Assembly (NCBI RefSeq): GCF_019969725.1 | Contig: NZ_JAHXYW010000002.1 | Coordinates: forward strand, 372,001 to 436,000 | Direction of reading: 5' to 3' | Length of the DNA stretch: 64,000 nt | Origin: Neobacillus bataviensis | GTDB taxonomy: Bacteria > Bacillota > Bacilli > Bacillales_B > DSM-18226 | In this document: positions 42,527 through 50,897 of the stretch, piece after piece | Position numbering within the stretch: the first letter of the stretch is position 1 | Layout: every line of letters starts with the position of its first letter | The notes under the pieces: generated by a model | What the model saw: only the letters and a program-made list of their open reading frames with translations | Databases searched by the model: none | What the model was told of the DNA's origin: nothing | Made by a program: the position numbers and the translations under genes

Positions 42527-43069
42527 ATGACAAAAACTCAGTTTTTACCTATTAATCTAATGAAATTTATTGAAGAGAATAAGGATCAGCTTCAACCTCC
42601 TGTTAATAATAAAGTGATTTGGAAGGATGCGGAATTGATGGTGATGCTTCTTGGCGGACCAAACAAAAGACGTGATTTCCATGTTGATCCTTCGGAAGAA
42701 ATCTTCTATCAAATTAAAGGCAGCTGCTACGTGGAAGTCATCAATCAGGAAGGAAAACGTGAGGTTGTTGAAGTAAAAGAGGGGGAAATGTTCCATCTCC
42801 ATGCCAATGTGCCCCATTCACCGCACCGAGTGGCAGATACGATTGGTCTTGTCATTGAACGAAACCGTGCACAAGGAGAACTGGAAGATTTCGTCTGGTT
42901 CTGTGATGAGTGCGACCATGAAATGCATCGAGTAAAGATTCAATTAACCAATATCGAAGTGCAAGTTAAAGAAGCCATTGCCGGTTTTAACGGCAGCCGT
43001 GAGTTAAGAACATGCATGAATTGCGGCCATGTAATGCCGGAAGAAGCGAGTGAATGGAAATGCGAGTAG
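42527..43069 (+). CDS. nbaC: 3-hydroxyanthranilate 3,4-dioxygenase
   Basis: The 180-residue cupin has active-site iron ligands His52 (F-H-V-D-P-S), Glu58 and His97 (V-P-H-S-P-H-R). A C-terminal rubredoxin-like site has two C-x2-C pairs (C-D-E-C and C-M-N-C), as in bacterial HAO enzymes. It opens 3-hydroxyanthranilate to 2-amino-3-carboxymuconate semialdehyde. It is followed, with a 16-bp overlap, by the decarboxylase for that product. Confidence 0.95.
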   Translation: MTKTQFLPINLMKFIEENKDQLQPPVNNKVIWKDAELMVMLLGGPNKRRDFHVDPSEEIFYQIKGSCYVEVINQEGKREVVEVKEGEMFHLHANVPHSPHRVADTIGLVIERNRAQGELEDFVWFCDECDHEMHRVKIQLTNIEVQVKEAIAGFNGSRELRTCMNCGHVMPEEASEWKCE

Positions 43070-44064
43070 ACTTTCATACGCATATTATTCCTGAGAATTG
43101 GTCTGAGCTGACTCAGCATTTTACGGGAGAAAGATGGCCGAAGCTTGAACGGACCTGTACCTGCGGCGCCAATATTATGGTCGCTGGTAAGGTATTTCGG
43201 GAAGTCACCGATCAAGTTTGGAGTCCGGAGAAGCGGATTTATGATATGGAGCGGGAATCGGTTGATATCCAAGTGCTTTCACCGATTCCAGTAACGTTCT
43301 CCTATTGGGCACCTGCCGAAGAAGCGGAAAGATTAGCACGGATTCAAAATGATTTCATTGCTGAAACTGTCAATCAGTATCCAACTCGATTTATTGGATT
43401 AGGGGCTGTGCCACTGCAAAATGTGGATATCGCCATTCGTGAAATGGATCGCTGCATCCACGAATTAGGGTTAAAGGGCATTGAAATTGGTACTAATGTA
43501 AACGGTGTTAATTTGGATGATCCATCTTTCATCGAGTTTTTCGAGATGGCGGAAAAATGGGAGGTACCCCTCTTTATTCATCCTTGGGAAACGTTAGGAA
43601 AAGAGCGGATGCCGCGTCATAATTTGATGTACACAGTGGGAATGCCGAGCGAAACAGCTCTTGCGGGTGCAAGTCTTATTTTAGGAGGGGTCATCGATAA
43701 ATTCCCTAAGCTAAAAATTTGCTTCGCGCACGGCGGAGGATCCCTTCCATACCTTTTGCCAAGACTTGATCAAGGCTGGAAGGTCTGGCCGCATTTACGA
43801 TTGCTAGACAAACCGCCAAGCTATTATGCGAAAAACTTTTACTTTGATTCTTTAGTCAATGATCCTATTAATCTCCGATATTTAATTGAAAATTTCGGTC
43901 ATGAAAAAATTATCATGGGCTCTGATTACCCATTCCTGTTAAGAGAAGTGCCGCCTGGAAAAGTGATTGATGAAACGCTGGGACTTACACAAGAACAAAC
44001 AGAAGCCATGCTCGGAAAAAATGCGCTGCGATTCTTAAATATTCCTGTAAAGGCTGGAGTGTGA
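43054..44064 (+). CDS. nbaD: 2-amino-3-carboxymuconate-6-semialdehyde decarboxylase
   Basis: The 336-residue amidohydrolase has the metal motif H8-T-H10 at the N-terminus, F-I-H-P-W near residue 174, a later F-A-H-G-G-G and Asp in M-G-S-D-Y-P-F near 290. This is the ACMSD pattern. It removes CO2 from the HAO product to give 2-aminomuconate semialdehyde and prevents quinolinate formation. Start overlaps the HAO gene. Confidence 0.94.
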   Translation: MEMRVDFHTHIIPENWSELTQHFTGERWPKLERTCTCGANIMVAGKVFREVTDQVWSPEKRIYDMERESVDIQVLSPIPVTFSYWAPAEEAERLARIQNDFIAETVNQYPTRFIGLGAVPLQNVDIAIREMDRCIHELGLKGIEIGTNVNGVNLDDPSFIEFFEMAEKWEVPLFIHPWETLGKERMPRHNLMYTVGMPSETALAGASLILGGVIDKFPKLKICFAHGGGSLPYLLPRLDQGWKVWPHLRLLDKPPSYYAKNFYFDSLVNDPINLRYLIENFGHEKIIMGSDYPFLLREVPPGKVIDETLGLTQEQTEAMLGKNALRFLNIPVKAGV

Positions 44065-44065
44065 C

Positions 44066-44527
44066 ATGATGGAAAATCAAATTCTTACACCTGAAGATAA
44101 ATTAGCAGAACTTGGGCTGACCTTGCCGCCGCTTCGCCCTGCCTCAGGGAATTATGTGAGCTGCGTCCGTACCGGAAATCTTATTTTTACATCAGGTCAG
44201 GGGACGAATGAGTTCCGCGGCCAATTAGGGAAGGATGTCACCGTTGAAGTTGGCTATGATGCCGCAAGACAATGTATGTTAAATCTCCTAAGTGTTATTA
44301 AAAATGAACTTGGTGAATTAAGCAAAGTGAAGCGGATTGTGAAAATATTAGGTTTTGTCAACAGCACACCTGATTTTGTCGATCAGCCGAAAGTGATGAA
44401 TGGTTCTTCCGATTTACTTGTTCAGGTATTTGGCGAAAGAGGCAGACATGCCAGATCGGCTGTTGGAATGGCCCAGCTTCCACACAATAATGCAGTGGAA
44501 GTTGAAATGATCGTAGAAGTAGAGTAG
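44066..44527 (+). CDS. nbaF: 2-aminomuconate deaminase (RidA family)
   Basis: The 153-residue RidA/YjgF-fold protein has G-N-L-I-F-T-S-G-Q-G near residue 35 and the conserved Arg in R-S-A-V-G near residue 131. GGAG lies 7 nt before the ATG. RidA-like deaminases of this subgroup hydrolyse 2-aminomuconate to 4-oxalocrotonate and ammonia. Its place between the decarboxylase and the dehydrogenase supports that role over general imine hydrolysis. Confidence 0.88.
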   Translation: MMENQILTPEDKLAELGLTLPPLRPASGNYVSCVRTGNLIFTSGQGTNEFRGQLGKDVTVEVGYDAARQCMLNLLSVIKNELGELSKVKRIVKILGFVNSTPDFVDQPKVMNGSSDLLVQVFGERGRHARSAVGMAQLPHNNAVEVEMIVEVE

Positions 44528-44542
44528 CAGGAGGGGATAGGG

Positions 44543-46003
44543 ATGAACTTAACCCAGCAACAAGTAATCAAGGATGCAAAACTCTTCATTAATGGAGAAT
44601 ATAGAGATGCTTTCTCAGGTGAAACCTTTGATACCATCGATCCTTCCACGAATCAAAAGCTTGCTTCGGTTGCCAAGGCAAATGAAGAAGATGCTAAATA
44701 TGCCATTGAAGTGGCACAGCGGACATTTGAAAGCGGCATATGGAGCGAAATGCCTGTCGCGGAACGGTCGAAGATTTTGTGTAAAATGTCTGACTTGGTC
44801 ATGGAGAGAGTCGATGAATTAGCACTTGTGGAAACACTAGATGTTGGAAAACCCATTAAAGAGAGCCGGGGCTTTGATATTCCAAGGGCAGCTGCCAATC
44901 TCCGTTTTTTCGCGGAAATGGCCAATTATATTCATCATGAACACTATGATCAAGCAAAATATATGTCATATTCCAAGTATGCACCTGCAGGCGTAACCAG
45001 CTTAATTATTCCGTGGAATCTTCCGTTTATGCAAATGACATGGAAGGCATCAGCTGCATTGGCAGCGGGGAACACGGTTGTGGTGAAGCCGGCATCTTAT
45101 ACACCGCTAAGTGCCGTCATGCTTGGAGAAATTGCTAATGAAGCAGGGTTGCCGCCTGGTGTATTGAATATTATTACTGGGCCTGGCGGAACAGCCGGGA
45201 CAACGATGACCAACCACCCATCGGTCCGCCGCATTTCCTTTGTAGGAGACAGTACAACTGGCCGGACGGTAATGCAAAATGCCGCTTCCCAATTAATTCC
45301 GGTTTCATTGGAGCTTGGCGGTAAATCTGCGAACATAGTGTTTGAAGATGCCGATTTGGATGAAGCAGTAGCGGGATCCATCGAAGCCATTTTTCGAAAT
45401 CAGGGTGAAATTTGCTTAGCCGGCTCTAGGCTTTTGGTGCAAGAGAGTGTTTACGATCTATTCCTGGATAAATTTTTAAAGGCTGTTCGAAAAATTAAAG
45501 TAGGAAATCCGCTGGATGAAACGACCGATATGGGGGCGTTAGTATCAAAAGGTCACTTGGATTCTGTTGATCAATATGTTCAAATCGGGCTTTCTGAAGG
45601 AGCTAAGCTGGCAATCGGCGGAAAAAGAATGCTAGAATTAGGCGAAGGAAATTTCTACGAGCCAACGGTTCTTTATGATGTAGATAACAAAATGAGAGTG
45701 GCACAAGAGGAGATATTTGGCCCTGTCCTTGTTATCATTCCATTTAAAACAGAGGAAGATGCCATTCGAATTGCCAATGATTCCATCTATGGGCTTGCTG
45801 GTGTCGTTTGGACCAATGACCTTCGCCGGGCCCACCGTGTTGCGGCTAAAGTCAATTCTGGTTTGCTTTGGATTAATTGCTGGTATTATCGCGATTTACG
45901 AACACCATTTGGCGGGGCAAAAGCGAGCGGCATTGGTCGTGAAGGCGGCCGTCATAGCTTTGAATTTTATACAGAAGCAAAAACAATTACATTGAAGCTT
46001 TAG
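44543..46003 (+). CDS. nbaE: 2-aminomuconic 6-semialdehyde dehydrogenase
   Basis: The 486-residue aldehyde dehydrogenase has catalytic Glu257 (L-E-L-G-G-K) and Cys291 (G-E-I-C-L-A-G). Sequence and operon match the hydroxymuconic/aminomuconic semialdehyde dehydrogenase branch. GCAGGAGGGG precedes the ATG. It makes 2-aminomuconate, substrate of the RidA-type deaminase. NAD+ is the expected cofactor. Confidence 0.92.
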   Translation: MNLTQQQVIKDAKLFINGEYRDAFSGETFDTIDPSTNQKLASVAKANEEDAKYAIEVAQRTFESGIWSEMPVAERSKILCKMSDLVMERVDELALVETLDVGKPIKESRGFDIPRAAANLRFFAEMANYIHHEHYDQAKYMSYSKYAPAGVTSLIIPWNLPFMQMTWKASAALAAGNTVVVKPASYTPLSAVMLGEIANEAGLPPGVLNIITGPGGTAGTTMTNHPSVRRISFVGDSTTGRTVMQNAASQLIPVSLELGGKSANIVFEDADLDEAVAGSIEAIFRNQGEICLAGSRLLVQESVYDLFLDKFLKAVRKIKVGNPLDETTDMGALVSKGHLDSVDQYVQIGLSEGAKLAIGGKRMLELGEGNFYEPTVLYDVDNKMRVAQEEIFGPVLVIIPFKTEEDAIRIANDSIYGLAGVVWTNDLRRAHRVAAKVNSGLLWINCWYYRDLRTPFGGAKASGIGREGGRHSFEFYTEAKTITLKL

Positions 46004-46013
46004 GGAAGAATCG

Positions 46014-46036
46014 AAGAGTGCTTTTATGGCACTCTT
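46014..46036 (+). other. hairpin after dehydrogenase gene
   Basis: AAGAGTGC / GCACTCTT around a TTTTATG-like loop, followed by only three Ts. It is a weak terminator or processing site within the operon, and it covers the ATG at 46026, which argues for the later start of the hydratase. Confidence 0.5.
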
Positions 46037-46064
46037 TATGAGTTCATATAGAAAGAGTGAGTGT

Positions 46065-46844
46065 ATGAATCAGGTAATGGACAAAATTGTGGAAAGTCTT
46101 TTAGAAGCGGAGCGCACGAAGAATGCTATCGCTCCTCTTACTGTGGAGTATCCTGAATTAAAGGTAGAGGATGCCTATAAGATCCAACTTGAGGTCATGG
46201 CTAAAAAAGTGATTCAGGGCAGTAAGGTCATTGGGAAAAAGGTTGGTTTGACCAGCGTGGCGATGCAGCAAATGCTGGGAGTAGACGAACCAGATTATGG
46301 TCATTTGTTGGAAGAAATGAAGGTGGAAGACGGCGGCATCGTTAAGGTTGAGGGCTTGATTAGTCCAAAAGTGGAAGCAGAGATTGGGTTCATTCTTGGT
46401 GAGGACTTAGAAGGACCGAATGTCACATTTTTGGATGTCCTTATGGCCACAAAGTACGTGGTGCCAACACTAGAGATTATTGATAGTAGGATAGAGGATT
46501 GGAAGATTCAATTAGTCGATACGGTTGCCGATAACGGTTCTTCCGCAATGGTTGTAGCAGGTAATCAATTAACTCCGATTGACGGAATTGATTTGCGAAC
46601 TGTTGGAATGGTAATTTTTCAAAATGGGGAAATGGCTGAGACCGGTTCTGGTGCTGCGGTTCTTGGACATCCAGCTCAAGCTGTCGCCTGGCTGGCGAAT
46701 AAACTTCATGAATTTGGTATTACGCTTAAAGCCGGCGAATTAATCCTTCCGGGTGCACTAACGAAGGCCTTGCCTGTTCGGGCGGGCGATCAATTCTCCG
46801 CACATTTCGGTTCACTTGGATCAGTTTCGGTTACTTTTGAGTAG
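46065..46844 (+). CDS. 2-oxopent-4-enoate hydratase
   Basis: The 259-residue fumarylacetoacetase-like protein is closest to DmpE/MhpD hydratases. It has K-K-V-G-L-T-S near residue 58, P-K-V-E-A-E-I-G-F near 105, D-S-R-I-E-D-W-K-I and D-T-V-A-D-N near 145-163, and A-V-A-W-L-A-N-K-L near 205. The ATG at 46065 aligns with its paralogue at 47500. It hydrates 2-oxopent-4-enoate to 4-hydroxy-2-oxovalerate. A 655-bp gap with a long repeat array separates it from the decarboxylase. Confidence 0.88.
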   Translation: MNQVMDKIVESLLEAERTKNAIAPLTVEYPELKVEDAYKIQLEVMAKKVIQGSKVIGKKVGLTSVAMQQMLGVDEPDYGHLLEEMKVEDGGIVKVEGLISPKVEAEIGFILGEDLEGPNVTFLDVLMATKYVVPTLEIIDSRIEDWKIQLVDTVADNGSSAMVVAGNQLTPIDGIDLRTVGMVIFQNGEMAETGSGAAVLGHPAQAVAWLANKLHEFGITLKAGELILPGALTKALPVRAGDQFSAHFGSLGSVSVTFE

Positions 46845-46876
46845 ATTTTGATAGTTAGCTTTATACTTTTGCAAGG

Positions 46877-47416
46877 TTACGTGACCGAAAAGGTTCAAGA
46901 ACCAAGAAAAGAGTTACGTAGGAAGAGTCTACGTGACCGAAAAGGTTCAGGAACTAAGAAAAGGGTAACGTAGGAAGAGTCTAGGTGACCGAAAAGGTTC
47001 AGGAACCAAAAAGGGTAACGTAGGAAGATTCTAGGTGAACGAAAAGGTCAGGAACCAAGAAAAGGGAAACGTAGGTAGAGTCTACGTGACCGAAAATGTT
47101 CAGGAACCAAGAAAAGGGAAACGTAGGAAGAGTCTACGTGACCGAAAATGTTCAGGAACCAAGAAAAGAGTAACGTAGGAAGAGTCTACGTGACCGAAAA
47201 GGTTCAGGAACCAAGAAAAGGGAAACGTAGGAAGAGTCTACGTGACCGAAAAGGTTCAGGAACCAAGAAAAGGGAAACGTAGGAAGAGTCTACGTGACCG
47301 AAAATGTTCAGGAACCAAGAAAAGGGAAACGTAGGAAGAGTCTAGGTGACCGAAAATGTTCAGGAACCAAGAAAAGGGAAACGTAGGACGAGTCTACGTG
47401 ACCGAAAAGGCCTTAT
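46877..47416. repeat. 52-bp tandem array, 11 copies
   Basis: TACGTGACC or TAGGTGACC starts at 46878, 46930, 46982, 47032, 47083, 47135, 47187, 47239, 47291, 47343 and 47395, with steps of 52 (once 50, once 51). Each full unit has outer inverted ends CTACGT/ACGTAG and an inner GGTTC-AG-GAACC hairpin. It is the same family and period as the array at 18510. It fills most of the 655-bp gap; no open frame or promoter is evident, and the last 80 bp lead to a GGAGG site for the next gene. Confidence 0.95.
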
Positions 47417-47499
47417 TACAGCGGAGGGGGTCACGTAAAAATTTTTACGCGCCAAACTTTTCATAATTGGTGAAAGGCCGCAAATTGGAGGTATAGATA

Positions 47500-48288
47500 A
47501 TGACGTTAACCAGCGGTGTTGACTTAGAAATTGTAGATTATTTGTATTCGGCAGAAAAAGAGCGTCGGGAGGTTGTCAAGGTTACGGATCAATACCCGGA
47601 ATTAACCATCGATGAGGCTTATCTAATCCAAGAAAAACTCATCCAAAGAAGAGAAAAGGATGGGGCACGCCGAATTGGGTTAAAGCTCGGACTTACCAGT
47701 AAGGCAAAGCAAGAAATGATGGGGGTACATGAAGCAATCTATGGTTATTTGACCGATGATATGCTTGCCCTTGAATGGGAACCGCTTGATTACAATAAAT
47801 TCATCCATCCAAAAGCAGAACCTGAAATCGCCTTTATGATTGCAGAGGACCTGCAAGGAACCAATATTACAGCAGAGGACGTGCTGCGGGTTACCAAATA
47901 TGTGGCGCCTGCTATCGAAATCATTGACAGCCGTTACTTAAATTTTAAGTTTACCCTGCCAGATGTGGTTGCTGACAATTGTTCCTCATCAAGCTTTTTT
48001 ATTGGGAGCAAGTGGATGTCGCCGAGAGTCTTAAATTTGGCTGATATCGGAATGGTAATGTCAAAGAACGGGCAGGTTTCCCAGACCAGCTCAAGCGCAG
48101 CTGTGCTCGGACATCCCGCCACGTCAGTAGCCTGGGCAGTTAATAAGCTTGGTGAAGCAGGAAAAGGAATTAAAAAAGGGGATATCATCCTAAGCGGAGC
48201 CATCTCCGAAGCGATTTCTTTTGAACCAAAAGATTCCATTCTTGTACAATTTGCTGAATTAGGCAGTGTGTCTTTTTCGTGCAAGTAA
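47500..48288 (+). CDS. 4-oxalocrotonate decarboxylase
   Basis: The 262-residue protein is a paralogue of the hydratase but matches the DmpH/NahK decarboxylase pattern: L-K-L-G-L-T-S-K-A-K near residue 63, F-I-H-P-K-A-E-P-E-I-A near 103 and I-E-I-I-D-S-R-Y ... D-V-V-A-D-N-C-S-S near 140-165. It converts 4-oxalocrotonate to 2-oxopent-4-enoate, feeding the hydratase. GGAGGTATAGATA precedes the ATG. The aldolase and acetaldehyde dehydrogenase that should follow are not here. Confidence 0.88.
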   Translation: MTLTSGVDLEIVDYLYSAEKERREVVKVTDQYPELTIDEAYLIQEKLIQRREKDGARRIGLKLGLTSKAKQEMMGVHEAIYGYLTDDMLALEWEPLDYNKFIHPKAEPEIAFMIAEDLQGTNITAEDVLRVTKYVAPAIEIIDSRYLNFKFTLPDVVADNCSSSSFFIGSKWMSPRVLNLADIGMVMSKNGQVSQTSSSAAVLGHPATSVAWAVNKLGEAGKGIKKGDIILSGAISEAISFEPKDSILVQFAELGSVSFSCK

Positions 48289-48292
48289 TCTA

Positions 48293-48320
48293 AGTCAGGA
48301 TCAGGTGCCTGGCTTTTTTA
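48293..48320 (+). terminator. terminator after 4-oxalocrotonate decarboxylase gene
   Basis: AGTCAGG / CCTGGCT hairpin with one G.U pair is followed by T6. It ends the anthranilate operon. Confidence 0.75.
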
Positions 48321-48344
48321 TGTAAATGAATAGCTGAAATGGGT

Positions 48345-48440
48345 TTGGCGAGTAAACGGAGAAAAACTGCGAGTAAATCGAATTTTTTTGAGTAAATTGA
48401 AATTTTAGCGAGTATGGTTCAATTTTCGGCGAGTAAATCA
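48345..48440. repeat. short tandem array, 5 copies, ~20-bp period
   Basis: GAGTAAA (once GAGTATG) starts at 48350, 48371, 48390, 48410 and 48431, steps 21, 19, 20 and 21. Copies are mostly preceded by GC. On the minus strand the best copy reads TTTACTCGCCGAAAA, close to the TTACTCTCGGATAA core at 11521. Confidence 0.8.
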
Positions 48441-48540
48441 ATCCAAAGTACCGATCCCAATTCCAAGTAGGGCTTTTTTAAAGTTAAAATCATTTTTTAA
48501 ATTCATTTTTCTATCAAAATCACTAATCCATTAATATTTC

Positions 48541-48571
48541 CCAAGGCTATTATGAAACTAGCCTTGGGTTT
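48541..48571 (+). terminator. hairpin terminator upstream of protease gene
   Basis: CCAAGGCTA / TAGCCTTGG around TTATGAAAC is followed by GTTTTTT. It isolates the protease gene from the repeat region. The other bases of the 417-bp gap show nothing clear. Confidence 0.85.
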
Positions 48572-48705
48572 TTTAATAGATTTGACAAAATTCTGGCAGT
48601 GATAGTCACTAGTAGAAATCACTTTTTTCCCAATAATGCAGATAGATTTACCATGCTATTATTAAATTCCAAACAAATTTTTTTATCTATTAGGAGGATG
48701 GAAGA

Positions 48706-50358
48706 ATGAAAAAGAGAACGTCACTGGTACTAGCATTGGGACTAACTGTTGGGGCAGTATTGCCGATCACTGCTGCGGCACAAACACAAAGCGCGGTTCC
48801 GTACAATGTTATGGTCAAAAAGGATGCAGCGCAATTTGGTAAGGAAGCAAAGGTGAACTGGAAAAAGGGGCAAACAGTTCCATCTTTCGTACATGGAAAA
48901 CTATCAACAAAGGCACTGACTGATAAAGCGGAGGTCAAGCAATTTTTAAAAGAAAATAAAGAGCTCTACCAATTAGATGCTGATAAAGATTTGACCTTAC
49001 TAGATGTCCAAAAGGACGAGCTTGGCACCACTCACTATAATTTTGTTCAATCTGTCCAGGGCATTCCTGTTGATGGCGCAAAATTCAAGGTTCATACCGA
49101 TAAAAATGGCATCGTAACGGCTGTAAATGGCGACGTCTTCCCAGAAGCTTCCTCCTATTTTAAAGGCGCCCTTAAAGCACAACTATCCAAGGCTGACGCA
49201 CTTGATAAGGCATGGAAATCTATTAATCTAACAAAGAAGGATACATTAACCAATGCCGAAGTAGATCCTACCGGTAAAAAGGTAGAAGATACGGCTGAAA
49301 AGGCAGAATTAGTTGTTTATAAAAAAGCCAATGATTTTTACTTGGCCTACAAAACCAACCTTCAATTCATCCAGCCATATGGGGCAAACTGGGTGGTTTA
49401 TGTTGATGCCATCAATGGCAATATTCTAGATTCCTATAATGCTGTAGCAGATGGGGCAACCACTGGTTCTGGCTATGGTGTATTAGGAGACTATAAGACG
49501 TTTAATACTTATTTTTCAAACAGTACTTATTATTTGTATGATGTAACAAAACCGATGACCGGGGTTATTGAAACAAGAACAGCACAAAATCGCACCCTTT
49601 TACCGGGCAATTATTCTGTAGACCCTGACAATCAATTCAATGCCGTTTCTCAAGGGGCGGATGTTGATGCTAACTACTATGCTGGTAAAGTCTATGACTA
49701 CTATAAAAATACATTTAACCGTAATAGTTTTGATAATAATGGAGCAACGATTCGTTCTTCCGTTCACTACAGCAGAAGTTATAACAATGCCTTCTGGAAT
49801 GGCCAGCAAATGGTTTATGGCGATGGAGACGGGGTAACGTTTAGACCGCTGTCAGGCGCTCTTGATGTTGTAGCCCACGAATTAACCCATGCGGTAACGG
49901 AAAGAACTGCTGGCTTAGAATATCAATACCAGTCAGGAGCATTGAATGAATCAATTTCCGATACATTCGGCGTATTCCTTGATAAGGGTGATTATTTAAT
50001 GGGTGAGGATGTTTATACACCGCAAAAATCCGGGGATGCATTAAGAAGTTTGTCTAATCCACCTCTTTATGGACAGCCGGATCATATGAATAACTATGTG
50101 AATACTACTTCAGATAACGGTGGTGTTCACACAAACAGCGGTATTCCAAACAAAGCTGCCTATTTAACGATTAACAGCCTTGGAACATCTGTTGCAGAAA
50201 AAATTTATTATCGTGCTTTAACGGTTTATCTAGCTCCACAAAGCGATTTTAGCGATGCTCGTGCTGCCCTGCTTGCGGCCGCTGCTGACCTTTACGGAAC
50301 TGGAAGCACGCAATATAATGCAGTTGCCAATGCTTGGTCACAGGTAGGGGTTTACTAA
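48706..50358 (+). CDS. secreted thermolysin-like neutral metalloprotease (bacillolysin type)
   Basis: The 550-residue M4 protease precursor has a Sec signal peptide (K-K-R-T-S then a hydrophobic core, cleavage near A-A-A-Q at about 26). An FTP/PepSY propeptide runs to about residue 245 and the mature catalytic domain follows. Zinc motif H391-E-L-T-H395 and the third ligand in G-A-L-N-E-S-I-S-D are intact. The V-H-T-N-S-G-I-P-N-K segment completes the active site. AGGAGGATGG precedes the ATG and a strong terminator follows. It degrades extracellular protein. Confidence 0.95.
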   Translation: MKKRTSLVLALGLTVGAVLPITAAAQTQSAVPYNVMVKKDAAQFGKEAKVNWKKGQTVPSFVHGKLSTKALTDKAEVKQFLKENKELYQLDADKDLTLLDVQKDELGTTHYNFVQSVQGIPVDGAKFKVHTDKNGIVTAVNGDVFPEASSYFKGALKAQLSKADALDKAWKSINLTKKDTLTNAEVDPTGKKVEDTAEKAELVVYKKANDFYLAYKTNLQFIQPYGANWVVYVDAINGNILDSYNAVADGATTGSGYGVLGDYKTFNTYFSNSTYYLYDVTKPMTGVIETRTAQNRTLLPGNYSVDPDNQFNAVSQGADVDANYYAGKVYDYYKNTFNRNSFDNNGATIRSSVHYSRSYNNAFWNGQQMVYGDGDGVTFRPLSGALDVVAHELTHAVTERTAGLEYQYQSGALNESISDTFGVFLDKGDYLMGEDVYTPQKSGDALRSLSNPPLYGQPDHMNNYVNTTSDNGGVHTNSGIPNKAAYLTINSLGTSVAEKIYYRALTVYLAPQSDFSDARAALLAAAADLYGTGSTQYNAVANAWSQVGVY

Positions 50359-50360
50359 AA

Positions 50361-50400
50361 AAATAAGTCAGCCATCACATTTGTGGTGGCTGACTTATTT
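50361..50400 (+). terminator. terminator of the protease gene
   Basis: A near-perfect 18-bp stem (AAATAAGTCAGCCATCACA / GTGGTGGCTGACTTATTT) with a TTT loop starts 2 bp after the stop codon. Confidence 0.9.
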
Positions 50401-50406
50401 TCACGG

Positions 50407-50502
50407 CTAATCCCGTGGTTTTCCTGGTGGAAAGTAGTAGGGCGGTACTTTTATCCATCCTCTTTTCCTCATTAGCTCCTTTAATGAAGAACCAAATTTC
50501 AT
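50407..50502 (-). CDS. possible 31-residue peptide gene
   Basis: A minus-strand frame of 31 codons reads a basic helix (L-K-E-L-M-R-K-R-G-W) and then a Pro/Tyr-rich tail (V-P-P-Y-Y-F-P-P-G-K-P). There is no good ribosome binding site. It lies in the gap between the protease terminator and the hairpins at 50567. Not recognised, and may be chance. Confidence 0.25.
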   Translation of the reverse strand: MKFGSSLKELMRKRGWIKVPPYYFPPGKPRD

Positions 50503-50566
50503 CTTGTCAAATTAAGCCCCCATTAATTTCTTATTATTTTTCCAAATATGGAAAACAAAATACACC

Positions 50567-50596
50567 AAAAAAATAGATTGGTGCTTAGCACCAATC
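50567..50596 (-). terminator. minus-strand terminator without an upstream gene
   Basis: GATTGGTGC-TTA-GCACCAATC is a 9-bp stem. On the minus strand it is followed by TATTTTTTT. No minus-strand gene is apparent upstream of it (50600-51000), so it may end an unannotated small RNA. Confidence 0.55.
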
Positions 50597-50611
50597 CAAA
50601 ATGGGAAGTTT

Positions 50612-50643
50612 TTAGGAAATGAGTTCAAGAACCTATTTCCTAA
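50612..50643. other. 32-bp nested palindrome
   Basis: TTAGGAAAT ... ATTTCCTAA (9 bp perfect) encloses GTTC-AA-GAAC. A 9-bp direct repeat AACTTGTGT (50668 and 50690) follows. It lies in the 540-bp region between protease and Spo0M-like genes and could be an operator or RNA hairpin. Confidence 0.5.
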
Positions 50644-50897
50644 TTAAGTTACCTTTATATTAAAAGAAACTTGTGTAGAAATTAGGGGGAACTTGTGTGG
50701 AAGTTGTGAAGATGGATTCGACCTTTTAGTTAAGATGGCCGATCTCCCCGTTGGCTAGCCTCCCTTGCTTAAAAAATCGTGAAAACGCCACAACGAATCA
50801 ACTCGAAATAATTGAAAAGCGGATGGATGAAAAAAATGTGGAAGCATATAATGAAATGTTTCATCCGATAATGAAATCATTCAGGAGGATATTAAAA

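Noticed and set aside
46877..47416. Regular repeats resembling a CRISPR array
   Set aside because: The whole 52-bp unit is repeated, with no unique spacers between identical repeats, and no cas genes are near.
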